Below, piece by piece: positions 48,409 through 57,792 of a DNA stretch of 64,000 nt. The DNA lies in assembly GCA_024707225.1 (NCBI GenBank), contig JANQAE010000003.1, positions 1 through 64,000 of the forward strand. Direction: 5' to 3'. Each line of letters opens with the position of its first letter. The stretch's first letter is position 1. This DNA is from Dokdonella sp. (GTDB lineage Bacteria > Pseudomonadota > Gammaproteobacteria > Xanthomonadales > Rhodanobacteraceae). The notes under the pieces were generated by a model. That model did no database searches and was not told the DNA's origin. It saw nothing but the letters and a program-made list of their open reading frames with translations. The translations under genes and the position numbers were made by a program.

Positions 48409-49515
48409 ATGCCCGCCGCCGGCCAGCCCGCCATCGACTTCGACGCGCTCGCACGCGACATCCGCGTCTGGGCGCGCGAGCTCGGCTTCGCCGACGTCGG
48501 CATCAGCGGCACCGAGCTCGGCGAGGACGAGGCGCATCTGCTGGCCTGGCTCGACGCGGGCCACCACGGCGAGATGGCCTATATGGCCAGCCACGGCACC
48601 AAGCGCAGCCGTCCGGCCGAGCTGCAGCCGGGCACGCTGCGCGTGATCTCGGTCCGCATGGACTATCTGCCGGCCGCCGCGCGCGACGGCTGGGACGTGC
48701 TCGCCGATGCCGAGCGCGGCTACGTCGCGCGCTATGCCCTGGGCCGCGACTATCACAAGCTGATGCGCAACCGCCTGCAGACGCTCGCCGAACGCATCGA
48801 GGCGGCGGCCGGCCCGTTCGGCTACCGCGCGTTCGTCGACTCGGCACCGGTGCTCGAGCGCGCGCTTGCGCGCAATGCCGGCATCGGCTGGATCGGCAAG
48901 CACACCTGCCTGATCGACAGCCGCGGCGGTTCGTGGTTCTTCCTCGGCGAGCTGTTCACCGATCTGCCGCTGCCGCTGGACCAGCCGGCGACTGCGCACT
49001 GCGGCACCTGCACGCGCTGCATCGAGATCTGCCCGACGCAGGCGATCCTCGGACCGAACCGGCTCGACGCGCGCCGCTGCATCGCCTATCTGACGATCGA
49101 GTCGCGCGGACCGATCCCGCTCGAGCTGCGCCCGCTGATCGGCAACCGCATCTTCGGCTGCGACGACTGCCAGCTGGTCTGTCCGTGGAACAAGTTCGCG
49201 ACGCCGACGACCTCGCCGGACTTCGCACCGCGCCACCGCCTCGACGACAGCCGGCTGGTCGACCTGTTCGCGTGGAGCGAGGCGGACTTCGTGCAGCGCA
49301 CCGAAGGCTCGCCGATCCGCCGCACCGGCTATGCCGGCTGGCTGCGCAACATCGCCGTCGCGCTCGGCAATGCGCCGTACTCCGGCGACACGCTGCAAGC
49401 CCTGGCATCGCGCCGCGACGATCCCTCCGAGCTGGTCCGCGAACACGTCGCCTGGGCGCTGGCGGAGCAGCATCGCAAGCGGCCGCGCGATGAGGTCCAC
49501 GCGGATTCCCGATGA
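48409..49515 (+). CDS. queG: Epoxyqueuosine reductase
   Basis: Encodes a 368-residue cobalamin and iron-sulfur enzyme that makes queuosine from epoxyqueuosine in the wobble base of GUN-reading tRNAs. The N-terminal cobalamin-binding part contains GFADVGISGTELG and AYMASHGTKRSRP; two [4Fe-4S] sites are CGTCTRCIEICPTQAILG and GCDDCQLVCPWNKF. A HEAT-like tail ends the protein. It is the usual neighbour of yjeF-tsaE, read divergently. No queuosine synthesis genes (queACDEF) are nearby. Confidence 0.96.
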   Translation: MPAAGQPAIDFDALARDIRVWARELGFADVGISGTELGEDEAHLLAWLDAGHHGEMAYMASHGTKRSRPAELQPGTLRVISVRMDYLPAAARDGWDVLADAERGYVARYALGRDYHKLMRNRLQTLAERIEAAAGPFGYRAFVDSAPVLERALARNAGIGWIGKHTCLIDSRGGSWFFLGELFTDLPLPLDQPATAHCGTCTRCIEICPTQAILGPNRLDARRCIAYLTIESRGPIPLELRPLIGNRIFGCDDCQLVCPWNKFATPTTSPDFAPRHRLDDSRLVDLFAWSEADFVQRTEGSPIRRTGYAGWLRNIAVALGNAPYSGDTLQALASRRDDPSELVREHVAWALAEQHRKRPRDEVHADSR

Positions 49516-49872
49516 GCCGTGCAGCAGCCCTCGGCATCGCCGCTCCGCCGATCCTGTCCGCGCCGAATCGGCCTGCGTCGCGGCGGCGGGAAACGTCGGT
49601 CCCGGTCGCATGCAGCATGGGCCCGCCGCGACGCGACCACCATTGCGATACACACGCGCGGCGGTCTCCCGAGGCCCGCTTCGGCGACCAGTCCGCCCCT
49701 CGGTGACGCTCGCCCTGTCGCCGAACCTCGGCGTATCGGCCGGCGCATCCCCGAGGTCGCGCCGGCCGCCGATGCCGCTGCCGGCCTGTCCCACTCTGGA
49801 GCGATGCTCCGACGCCGCCGCTTCAACGGGCTGTCCGTTCGCGTAAACGGACGGCCGGATGGCAGCGCTCGC
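49516..49872. other. Intergenic region between convergent queG and the kelch gene
   Basis: These 357 bp hold no supported gene. A hairpin GTCCGTT-CGCGTA-AACGGAC (49833-49852) lies 20 bp after the kelch stop and could end that transcript, though no T tract follows. The rest has open frames on both strands without a recognisable product. Confidence 0.5.
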
Positions 49873-52800
49873 CTAGGGCATGTCGAAACCGTTGCGGAAG
49901 ATCACGTCGCGCGGCGTTCCGTCGACGACTGCGAAGCGGCGCGCGACGCTGGCGATGCCGTTGACGGTCACCGTCACGTCGTACTCGCCCAGCGGCAGGC
50001 CGTTCAACTCGCGCGACTGGAATGCCGTATCGCTCCACGGTGCCGCCGGATCCGGCGCGACGAAGAACTGCCGCCCGCTTTCGCGGTGCCGCAGCTGCAC
50101 CAGCGGGAAGTTGGTCGCCGAGGTACCGGCACCGTTGGCCGTCCCGCCCGAAGCCTCGGCGCCCATCACCGCCGTCGCCGACACGCGGCTCGACCCGCGG
50201 AAGCCGCGCCCGCTCAGCTGCAACGCGAACGGCTGCACGATGAAGGAGGCCACCGGCGCATCCAGATGCGGACGGACGGCCGCACCGCGACCCGGCTCGT
50301 AGAGCAGCGTGCTCGCCAGTGCGGCACCGGCCTGTTCGCCGCCGGCCAGCAGCACCCGGCCGTCGGCGAGCAGCGCCAGCGCCGACCGCCCGCGATCGGC
50401 GGGCGGACCGCCGGCGGCCGGACCGAACTGGCCGGTCACCGGATCGTAGAGTGCAGCCGGTGCACCGCCGCCCGCGACCAGCACGCGACCGTCTCCGAGC
50501 ATCGTCGCGACGTGCGCCGTGCGTGCGGCATCGTCACGTCCGGCCGCGACGAACGTTTCGCTGTCGGGGTCATACAGTTCGGCCGTGCCCTGCGCGCCAC
50601 CGATCACCAGCACCTTGCCGTCGCCGAGCAGGGTGGCAGTCGGTGCCGCATGGACGCTCGTCGGTGCACCGGTGAGGACGAACGCATGCTGCGCGGGATC
50701 GTAGAGCTCGGCGATCGCGGCCCCTCCACCGATCAGCAGCACCCGGCCGTCGGGCAGCAGACGCGCGGCATGACCCGAACGCGCCGCCTGCAGCGTGCCC
50801 ACCGGCACGAACGCGCCGGATGCCGGATCGAAGACCGATGCCCGAGCCGACGCACCCTGCGCATCGGTTCCGCCGGCGACCAGCACCTTGCCGTCCGCCA
50901 GCAGGGTCGCCGTATGGCCGTAGCGGTCCGCGTCGAGTGCGCCGGTCGCCCGGAACGCCGCCGTCTGCGGATCGAACAACTCGGCGATCGCCGAGCCGCC
51001 ACCGGTGATCAGCACCCGGCCGTCGGCCAGCGTGGTCGCGACGTGCCCGACGCGGGCATGGATCGGGGCGGCGGCGGCCGCGACCGCGCTGCCGTCGGCG
51101 GCGACGATCTCGGCCGTGGCTGCAGCCGTCCCGTCGCCTCCGACGACCAGGACCCGGCCATCGGCCAGCACGCTCGTCGTCGCGCCAGCGCGCGCCTGCA
51201 GCAATGCGGGCCCGGCGGTCAGCGTGTCGGCCAGCGGGCTGTAGACCTCCGCGGAGGGCAGGAACCGGCCCGACTCCTGGGTGAAGCCCGACGTGAACAG
51301 CACGCGGCCGTCCGGCAGCAAGATCGTCGAGGCGTAGTCGCGCGCCTCGATCATGCGTTCGATCACGGAAAAGCTGCCGGTCTCCGGATCGAAGATCTCG
51401 GCGACGTCCGACGCCATGCCGCCGCCGACGGCATTCGGCGTGACGCTCGCTGCGATCAGCACGCGTCCGTCCGGCAGCAGCTTGGCGGTCCCGGCATACC
51501 GCGGGATGGCCATGTCGCTCGTGCGCGCGAAGGTGCCGCTGGCCGGATCGTAGATCTCGGCGGTGCGCTGATGGCGGCCGGCACTCGCATTGTAGCCACC
51601 GGCGATCAGCACGCGCCCGTCGGCCAGCATGACCGCGGTCGCGCCCTCGCGTCCGATGGTCAGCGAGCCGGTCGGCGTGGTCGTGCCGGTGGCCGGGTCG
51701 TAGAGCTCGGCACCGGCGTCGGCCGAGAACGAGGCGTTGTAGCCGCCGGCGATCAGCACCCGGCCGTCGGCCAGCAGCGTCGCGGTGTGGCCCGATCGCG
51801 GCGTGCCCAGATCGGGCAGCGCCTCGAACGTCGCGCTCACCGGATCGAACCGGTCCACCAGCGGCAGCGTCACGTCCTCGCCTTCCTCGTCGAAGTCGAA
51901 GCCGCCGGTGATCAGCACGTGGCCGTCGGCCAGCGTCGTCGTCGTGAAGCCGTTGCCCACGCGAGGCTGTGCCAGCTCCGGGCCGGGCGTGAAGAGGCCG
52001 GTGGCCGGATCGTAGAACTCGCAGGCGGCGTGATAGGGGCCGCCGATCAGGAGCACGCGGCCATCGGACAGCGGCGTCGCCGATGCCGCGAAGCGGCCCA
52101 TGCCCATGGTACCGGTCGCGGTGAAGCGACCCGTTGCCGGATCGAACAGCTCGGCGCTGCTGCCGACCGCGGGATCGAAGTAGTTGAATCCGCCCGCGAT
52201 CAGCACCCGGCCGTCGGGCAGCAGCGCGGTGAGCGGATTCTGCCGGGCCCGCAACGGTGCCGCGGCCGTCGGGACGAAGGTACCGGGCTCGCTGGCGAGA
52301 CGGCGCACGTCCAGACGAATCTGCCGGAACACGGCGGTCGGCTTCAGCTGCGCGGCGGCCACCTGCTGTGGTCGTGCATACAGGCGGATGCCCAGTTCCT
52401 CCGGTGGCGGGTCGGCCGCGGTCGCATAGCGCAGGCGCAGCCGGAAGGTCGATGGCGTGCCGGCGACGTAGCTGAAGACGAACTGGTCCGGCCCGGCCGT
52501 CTGCGAGGACACCAGCACCTGCTGGCCCGCGGTCAGCGCGATGCCGCCGTTGCCCTGGGGGAAGTACTCGTTCGAGAACGCGCCGCCGACGTCGAACTGC
52601 ACGTCCAGCTCGTAGCGCGTGAACGGCTGCAGCGGTATGTCGCTGGCGATCAGGTCGAAGGCGCCGCCGTTGTTGACGACTGCCGATCCGCTGCCGGCGG
52701 CGGCCAGCCCCGAGATGACCGCGGCGCCGCCGCCGATGGTCAGCGTCGGCGGCGGCAATTGACCGGCTGCGCCGTTGAAGCTGGCCAGCCAGGGACCGTC

Positions 52801-53010
52801 GCCGATCGCGAGCAGCGTGCCCTCGTCGCCGGGCGAGCCGCCGCCGACACTGCCTTCGTTGGCCGGCTCGGAGAACGCGCCGTTCGGTACCGGGATGTCC
52901 AGCGCGGCGGCCGGGCTCGCAGCCAGCGCCAGCAGCAGCGCCCAGGCCTGATGGACCGCACGGAGCCCGATCGGGGCGGCGGGGCGGAGACGGGTGTGTA
53001 AACGCATCAT
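49873..53010 (-). CDS. Secreted kelch-repeat protein with 14 repeats
   Basis: A 1045-residue exported protein that I cannot name. A signal peptide covers about residues 1-36 (HQAWALLLALAASPAAA). Residues 37-230 look like a beta-sandwich (VPNGAFSEPANEGSVGGGSP ... FTRYELDVQFDVGG). From about 250 to 900 there are fourteen kelch-type units, each with a core like LLADGRVLIAGG followed by AELYDPATG. Fourteen would make two seven-bladed propellers. An E-set-like domain follows (LQLSGRGFRGSSRVSATAVM, LGEYDVTVTVNGIASVARRF), as in galactose oxidase relatives, but I see no copper ligands. The end, VIFRNGFDMP, resembles tails common on secreted proteins of this order. The regulator gene upstream is on the same strand. 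Confidence 0.85.
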   Translation of the reverse strand: MMRLHTRLRPAAPIGLRAVHQAWALLLALAASPAAALDIPVPNGAFSEPANEGSVGGGSPGDEGTLLAIGDGPWLASFNGAAGQLPPPTLTIGGGAAVISGLAAAGSGSAVVNNGGAFDLIASDIPLQPFTRYELDVQFDVGGAFSNEYFPQGNGGIALTAGQQVLVSSQTAGPDQFVFSYVAGTPSTFRLRLRYATAADPPPEELGIRLYARPQQVAAAQLKPTAVFRQIRLDVRRLASEPGTFVPTAAAPLRARQNPLTALLPDGRVLIAGGFNYFDPAVGSSAELFDPATGRFTATGTMGMGRFAASATPLSDGRVLLIGGPYHAACEFYDPATGLFTPGPELAQPRVGNGFTTTTLADGHVLITGGFDFDEEGEDVTLPLVDRFDPVSATFEALPDLGTPRSGHTATLLADGRVLIAGGYNASFSADAGAELYDPATGTTTPTGSLTIGREGATAVMLADGRVLIAGGYNASAGRHQRTAEIYDPASGTFARTSDMAIPRYAGTAKLLPDGRVLIAASVTPNAVGGGMASDVAEIFDPETGSFSVIERMIEARDYASTILLPDGRVLFTSGFTQESGRFLPSAEVYSPLADTLTAGPALLQARAGATTSVLADGRVLVVGGDGTAAATAEIVAADGSAVAAAAAPIHARVGHVATTLADGRVLITGGGSAIAELFDPQTAAFRATGALDADRYGHTATLLADGKVLVAGGTDAQGASARASVFDPASGAFVPVGTLQAARSGHAARLLPDGRVLLIGGGAAIAELYDPAQHAFVLTGAPTSVHAAPTATLLGDGKVLVIGGAQGTAELYDPDSETFVAAGRDDAARTAHVATMLGDGRVLVAGGGAPAALYDPVTGQFGPAAGGPPADRGRSALALLADGRVLLAGGEQAGAALASTLLYEPGRGAAVRPHLDAPVASFIVQPFALQLSGRGFRGSSRVSATAVMGAEASGGTANGAGTSATNFPLVQLRHRESGRQFFVAPDPAAPWSDTAFQSRELNGLPLGEYDVTVTVNGIASVARRFAVVDGTPRDVIFRNGFDMP

Positions 53011-53080
53011 GATGAAACTCCCGGAACGGAAGGCGTGGCTGAGATGCCTCGAACGGCACTCCGTCGCCTCGGGCCGCCGG

Positions 53081-53109
53081 ACTATCGGGCGCGCGGCCCG
53101 CCATCGTCA
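53081..53109 (-). promoter_or_regulatory. Candidate promoter of the kelch gene
   Basis: Minus-strand TGACGA (53109-53104), a 17-bp spacer and GATAGT (53086-53081). The -35 is poor, as expected for an activator-dependent promoter. The start is predicted near 53074, 64 nt before the ATG. Confidence 0.45.
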
Positions 53110-53115
53110 TCCACG

Positions 53116-53148
53116 ATCCGGCTCCAATCCGGCTCCAATCCGGCTCCA
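53116..53148 (-). repeat. Three exact 11-bp direct repeats upstream of the kelch promoter
   Basis: ATCCGGCTCCA (plus strand) occurs three times head to tail with no spacer. It ends 6 bp before the candidate -35, at about -42 to -74 from the predicted start. OmpR/ToxR-type winged-helix proteins bind tandem direct repeats with a 10-11 bp period, so this is a good candidate site for the regulator encoded next door. Confidence 0.8.
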
Positions 53149-53209
53149 AAGCGGCACCACGGCGGCCATGCGCGGCCCGAGCGGCCGAAAGCCGCCCCCC
53201 GTGCGAGAC

Positions 53210-55531
53210 TCAAGGGGCAGCCGCTGCCTGCAGCGGCTCCGGGATGAGCCGCTCGCCGGCGAGCGGGCGCAGCGCCGTCAGCGCCTGGGTCCAGGCGTCG
53301 AAGCGGCCGAGCGCCTGCAGCACCTGCAGCTTGGTCAACGCGCAGTCGAAGTCCTGGGTCGCCCAGCCGGCGAGCCGACCGGCCAGGGCACTGGCGGCTT
53401 CCGATCGCTGCTCGGCCAGCAGCCAGCGCGCATAGGCCACGGCGACCAGCGCGACGCCCGACGGCACGGCTTCCGCCTCGGCCTGCGCCAGCGCCTGCGT
53501 GAACGCCTCCTCGGCTTGGCTCGCGCGCCCCTGTGCCGCGAAGCGCTCCGCGTCGGCGAGCCGCTGGGCGGGCGCCACGCGTTCGCCGGCCATGCGCGGC
53601 GGCGGCGACGGATCGCCGAGCGCCAGCACCGCACGCTGATGCAGCAGGGCCATGCGTGCGCGCAGATCCTCGTTGGCCGATTCGGGCCAGGTGGCCAGAG
53701 CCAGCGACGCAGCGGTCAGCGTCTGGCTGGCGTCGCCGCGCCGCCAGGCCAGATCGGCCATCGCCGCATGCAGGTAGCGCGCGACGGCGGGACGCAGTCC
53801 GCCGACGTCCGCCATCAGCCCAGCCGCCAGCTCCCCGGCGTCGCTGAACCGGCCTTTCGCCGCCAACACGCGGACCCGGTCCGCGCCGATCAGCAGGCGC
53901 TGCTCGGGATCGCCGATGCGGCCGCGCAATGCCCAGGCACGCTCGCTGGTCCGCCAGGCGGCATCCCACTCCAGCTGCAGCGTCTGCGCATCGAACAGCG
54001 CCAGCAGATCGGACACCTCCTCGCCCACGGCACCGAACGCCTCGTGGACGTCAGCGGCCGCCTGCAGATGCGCGATCGCATCGATCGGCCGGCCGCGTTC
54101 CAGCTCGAGCATGCCGCGATAGGTATCGGCCTTGGCGACGCCGAGACGATCGCCCACGCTCTCGAAACGCAGACGCGCTTCGCCGAGATCCGAGGCCGCC
54201 TCGACGAACGCATGACGGCAGGTCGACGCCAGGCTGCGTCCGACCAGCGCCTGGCCCCATTCCGACGCGCGCGGCTGCAGGGCCAGCAGTCCGGCCGCAG
54301 CGTCGTAGTCGCGCCAGGCCGAGTCGCAGTTCTCGCGGCGCAGGCCGATCGCGCCGCGCAGCGTCAGCGTGCGTGCGCGCAACGCCGGAACGGACGTCGT
54401 CGCCGGCTCGGCGATCAGTTGCTCGAGCGCCGACTCGGCACGATCGAGCCGTCCTTCGCGCAGATCGATCTCGGCCAGCCTGAGCCGTAGCCGCGGATCG
54501 TCCGGCGCGTCGGAGCGAATGTCGACGAGCAGCTGGCGCGCGTGATCCAGTTGCCCGGCCAGCATCGCCGCCTGCACCTGTTGCAGGCGGTCCTCGAGGC
54601 GGTCGCGCTCGTCGATGGCGGCAGGCAGGGAGCGGCCGAGCGCCGCCAGCAGCAGATCGGCAGCGGTGCGCGCCGCCTCGGCGGCATCGCCGCGCTCGCT
54701 CTGCACCTGATGGCGCGAGCCGTCGGCGGCGGACGTCGCCAGCTCCACGCGCCAGCCGGCACGCACTTTGGCCAGCGTGCCGCGAATCACCAGGCTGTCC
54801 GTCCACGGCAGCGCGGCGCCGTCGTGCGCTGCCACGCCGGCCTGGGCCTGGGCACCGAGTGCGATCAGCACGCTCTCGCTCGGCGGCACCGGCAAGCCGG
54901 TGCCGCGCAGGCGCTCGGCGACCAGATCCATGATGCCCAGCCGCATCCAGCCGGCGTCCGCGGGCCCCTGCACGTCCACCGGCAGGACGATGACGGCATC
55001 GGCCGGCATCGCGGGAACGAGCGGGCGCGCGGGCGCGCCTGTGCGCGGCCACGGCGCCGTCGCGACGATGCCGGCGGCGGCGATGAGCACCAGCAGTGCA
55101 CCGGCGGTCCATCTTTCGCTCAGCAGCGGGCGCGACGCCGGCCGGAGCGCGACGGCGCCCGCCGGTACCGGACCGTTCGCGTCGGGCGCGGCGCCGACCC
55201 GCTCCGGCGTCCCGTCGCGCTCGACCGGCATCGCCCAGCGATAGCCGAACCCGGTCACCGTACGGATCGTGGCCTGCGCATTGCCGTCATCGTCGAGCGC
55301 GCGCCGCGTGCGCACGATCAGCTGGTTGACCTGCTTGTCCGATACGCCGGCGTGTCCCCACAGCACCGCGGCCAGTTCGTCGCGTCCCACCGCCCGATCG
55401 CAGTGCTCGACCAGATGCGACAGGCAGTCATAGACGCGGCGCGGCAGCGCCACCAGTGCATCGCCGTCCCAGAGTTCGCGCCGGGAAGGGACCAGGCGAA
55501 ACCGTCCGAAACGGTAGGCCGTGGGTGTCAT
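53210..55531 (-). CDS. ToxR/CadC-like membrane-bound transcriptional regulator
   Basis: A 773-residue protein. Residues 1-100 are an OmpR-type winged helix (FGRFRLVPSRRELWDGDALV ... VNQLIVRTRRALDDDGNAQA, TVTGFGYRW). One membrane helix follows near 140-160 (WTAGALLVLIAAAGIVATA). The remaining 600 residues should be periplasmic and appear TPR-like (LRLRLAEIDLREGRLDRAES, AQRLADAERFAAQGRASQAE). One-step membrane regulators of this build sense envelope signals without phosphorylation. The ATG overlaps the pgi stop (ATGA), and the kelch gene with three 11-bp repeats lies 199 bp downstream on the same strand, a likely target. Confidence 0.88.
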   Translation of the reverse strand: MTPTAYRFGRFRLVPSRRELWDGDALVALPRRVYDCLSHLVEHCDRAVGRDELAAVLWGHAGVSDKQVNQLIVRTRRALDDDGNAQATIRTVTGFGYRWAMPVERDGTPERVGAAPDANGPVPAGAVALRPASRPLLSERWTAGALLVLIAAAGIVATAPWPRTGAPARPLVPAMPADAVIVLPVDVQGPADAGWMRLGIMDLVAERLRGTGLPVPPSESVLIALGAQAQAGVAAHDGAALPWTDSLVIRGTLAKVRAGWRVELATSAADGSRHQVQSERGDAAEAARTAADLLLAALGRSLPAAIDERDRLEDRLQQVQAAMLAGQLDHARQLLVDIRSDAPDDPRLRLRLAEIDLREGRLDRAESALEQLIAEPATTSVPALRARTLTLRGAIGLRRENCDSAWRDYDAAAGLLALQPRASEWGQALVGRSLASTCRHAFVEAASDLGEARLRFESVGDRLGVAKADTYRGMLELERGRPIDAIAHLQAAADVHEAFGAVGEEVSDLLALFDAQTLQLEWDAAWRTSERAWALRGRIGDPEQRLLIGADRVRVLAAKGRFSDAGELAAGLMADVGGLRPAVARYLHAAMADLAWRRGDASQTLTAASLALATWPESANEDLRARMALLHQRAVLALGDPSPPPRMAGERVAPAQRLADAERFAAQGRASQAEEAFTQALAQAEAEAVPSGVALVAVAYARWLLAEQRSEAASALAGRLAGWATQDFDCALTKLQVLQALGRFDAWTQALTALRPLAGERLIPEPLQAAAAP

Positions 55532-57182
55532 GAGGTCGGCGTGTCGTGCCTGCGGCTGTCGGACGCGCGGATCGCCGCGACCAGGGCACGGGTCGGCGGA
55601 TCGAGCGCCGCATCGCTTGCCGCGTCCGTGCCCAGCGTCGGCAGGATCGTCCTGGCGACGGTCTTGCCGAGCTCGACGCCCCACTGATCGAACGCATTGA
55701 CGTCCCAGAGCAGCGACTGCACGAAGACCTTGTGCTCGTACAGCGCGAGCAGGGTCCCGAGGCTGGTCGGCGTCAGCGACTCGAGCAGGATCGTCGTGCT
55801 CGGACGGTTGCCTGGAAACGTGCGCTGCGCAGCCAGTACCGCGCGCGCGGCGGCGTCGCTCTCTCCGGGCGATTCGGCCCAGGCTTCCTCGTATGTCTTG
55901 CCGACTGCAAGCGCGGCGGCCTGCGCGAGCATGTTCGCGAGCAGCGCGGCGTGGTGCTCGGGCAGGCCGTGGTCGGCGGTGGCGACGCCGACGAAATCGA
56001 CCGGGACGGTATCGGTGCCCTGGTGCAGGGCCTGGAAGAACGCATGCTGCGCATTCGTGCCGACGTGGCCCCACAGCACCGGCACGGTCGGCTGGGCGAC
56101 CGGCGCGCCATCGGGCCGTACCGACTTGCCGAGACTCTCCATCTCCAGCTGCTGCAGGAAGGCCGGCAGGTTTCCGAGCGCATCGCAGTACGGAATCACC
56201 GCCAGTCCCGGAAAGCCCAGCGCGTTGCGGTTCCAGACGCCGGTCAGCGCCATCAGCACCGGCAGGTTGCGCCGCCACGGCGCGGTGCGGAAGTGGTCGT
56301 CGACCAGGGCGGCGCCGGCGAGGAAGTCGTCGAAGGCGCGATGGCCGATCGCCAGCGCCAGCACGAGCCCGACCGCCGACCACACCGAATAGCGTCCGCC
56401 GACGAAATCCCAGATCGGCAGCGTCCGTTCCGGCGCGATGCCCTGTGCGCGCGCGGCCTCGACGTTGGCGGTCACCGCGACGAAATGCCGGGACGCCGCG
56501 GCCGCGTCACCCGCATGCGCATCGAGCATCCAGGACCGCAGGGCCTCTCCGTTGAGATGGGTCTCCTGCGTCGTGAAGCTCTTGGAGACCAGCACGATCA
56601 GCGTGCGACGCGGATCGAGCGTGCGCATCAGCCTGCGGACGCTGTTTCCGTCCAGGTTCGCGAGGAAATGGCAGCGCAGGCGGCCGGGACCGGCGCCCGC
56701 GAGCGCCTCGACGGCCAGGCGCGGCCCGAGATCGGAGCCGCCGATGCCGACGTTGATGACGTCCTCGATGCCGGCCGGCACGCCGCAGTCACCGCTGCCG
56801 TGGAGGACGGCATCGACCAAGCGCGCGATGCCGCGCCGCGCTTCGGCGACCGATTCGAGCACCGCCGACGGTGCCATCGGAGGGCAGTGCGCGCGATGCG
56901 CGCGCAGGACGGTGTGCAGCACGGCGCGCCGCTCGGAGCGGTTGATCGGCTCGCCGCGAACATCGCATCGCGGCGATGTTCCCAGTCGAGCGCGGCAAGC
57001 ATCGAGCCGAGTTCATCGAGCGCGGCGTCGTCGATCCACTGCCGCGAAAAATCGACCAGCAACGGACCCAGGCGATGCGACCAGGCCTCGAACCGGCCCG
57101 GTTCGGCGAGCCGGTCGCGCAGCGGTCGGAGGCGTACGCGCGCGGCCTCGCCGCGCAGTCGGGCAAGCTGGTCAGGCGTCAT
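55528..57182 (-). CDS. pgi: Glucose-6-phosphate isomerase (one-base frameshift in this sequence)
   Basis: Interconverts glucose 6-phosphate and fructose 6-phosphate. The N-terminal 75 codons (MTPDQLARLRGEAARVRLRP ... LDWEHRRDAMFA) are in one frame; GEPINRSERRAVLHTVLRAH and the rest are in another. A missing G near 56953-56955 (TTCGCGGGCGAG expected) restores 551 residues. Catalytic motifs are present: GIGGSDLGPRLAVEAL, VSKSFTTQETHLNGEALRSW, VGGRYSVWSAVGLVLAL, and the base in FFQALHQGTDTVPVDFVG. It starts 45 bp downstream of the panD stop and its own stop overlaps the regulator ATG. Confidence 0.95.
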
Positions 57183-57227
57183 CGGGTCGATGCGGCGTCA
57201 TGGCGATCGCCGCATCATACGAAACGC

Positions 57228-57608
57228 TCAGGCGGCCTGCTTGGGGATCGACTGACTGGTCCGCGCGAGCCGGTTCTGCGGATCGACGTAGACCAGCATC
57301 GGCTGGTGCTGGGCCGCTTCGGCGGCGTCGAGCACGCCGTAGGCGCAGATGATGATGATGTCGCCGGGCTGGGCGCGATGCGCGGCCGCGCCGTTGATCG
57401 AGATGATCCCCGAGTGCTCGTCGGCACGGATCGCGTAGGTCGAGAAGCGCTCGCCGTTGTTGACGTTGTAGATGTGGATCTGCTCGTACTCGCGGATCCC
57501 GGACGTGTCGAGCAGGTGGCCGTCGATCGCGCAGGACCCTTCGTAGTGCAGTTCGGCGTGGGTCACCGTGGCGCGATGGATCTTCGCCTTGAGCATGTTG
57601 AGTTGCAT
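57228..57608 (-). CDS. panD: Aspartate 1-decarboxylase
   Basis: Makes beta-alanine for pantothenate synthesis. The 126-residue proenzyme has the self-cleavage site Gly24-Ser25 in [12 protein letters not shown], which yields the pyruvoyl group; Arg in [12 protein letters not shown] and [12 protein letters not shown] are conserved. I start at 57608 ([20 protein letters not shown]), the family start, with AAGG 11 bp before; the frame extends 12 codons upstream. It is separated from panC by a strong terminator and has its own promoter. Confidence 0.97.
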   Translation of the reverse strand: MQLNMLKAKIHRATVTHAELHYEGSCAIDGHLLDTSGIREYEQIHIYNVNNGERFSTYAIRADEHSGIISINGAAAHRAQPGDIIIICAYGVLDAAEAAQHQPMLVYVDPQNRLARTSQSIPKQAA

Positions 57609-57655
57609 TGGGCTTACCTTGGGGATGTTGCGCACGAGCAACATTACGTCCCCAA

Positions 57656-57661
57656 ATTATA
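57656..57661 (-). promoter_or_regulatory. -10 box of the panD promoter
   Basis: Perfect TATAAT on the minus strand (57661-57656), with the start predicted near 57649, 41 nt before panD. A TTGCAG lies 19 bp upstream, a long but possible spacing. Confidence 0.6.
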
Positions 57662-57758
57662 CGCCGATGCCGTTTGCGCACTGCAACAGGCCGGCTTCTG
57701 CCGCCCGCGCTTACACATAAATACTTGATTTAAAACGGAAATCTTGAAAAATCGAGGC

Positions 57759-57792
57759 AAAAAAAACCCTCGCAGCGATAAACGCGCGAGGG
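57759..57792 (-). terminator. Rho-independent terminator after panC
   Basis: Minus-strand CCCTCGC (57792-57786) and GCG pair with CGC and GCGAGGG (to 57767), with one bulged base, followed by eight T (57766-57759). It is the strongest terminator in the window and ends the pcnB-folK-panB-panC transcript. The 365-bp gap from 57609 to 57973 holds this, the panD promoter and an AT-rich patch (57711-57766); nothing else is seen. Confidence 0.9.

Noticed and set aside
49519-53001. A 1160-codon open frame antisense to the kelch gene
   Set aside because: Low-complexity Arg/Gly/Ala product with no motif; the kelch frame has a signal peptide and regular repeats.
53011-53209. A small gene between the regulator and the kelch gene
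   Set aside because: No start with a ribosome site and no coding pattern; the stretch is better read as promoter and repeats.
54542-55687. Plus-strand open frames across the regulator and pgi
   Set aside because: Shadows; the minus-strand frames carry recognised domains and an ATGA coupling.
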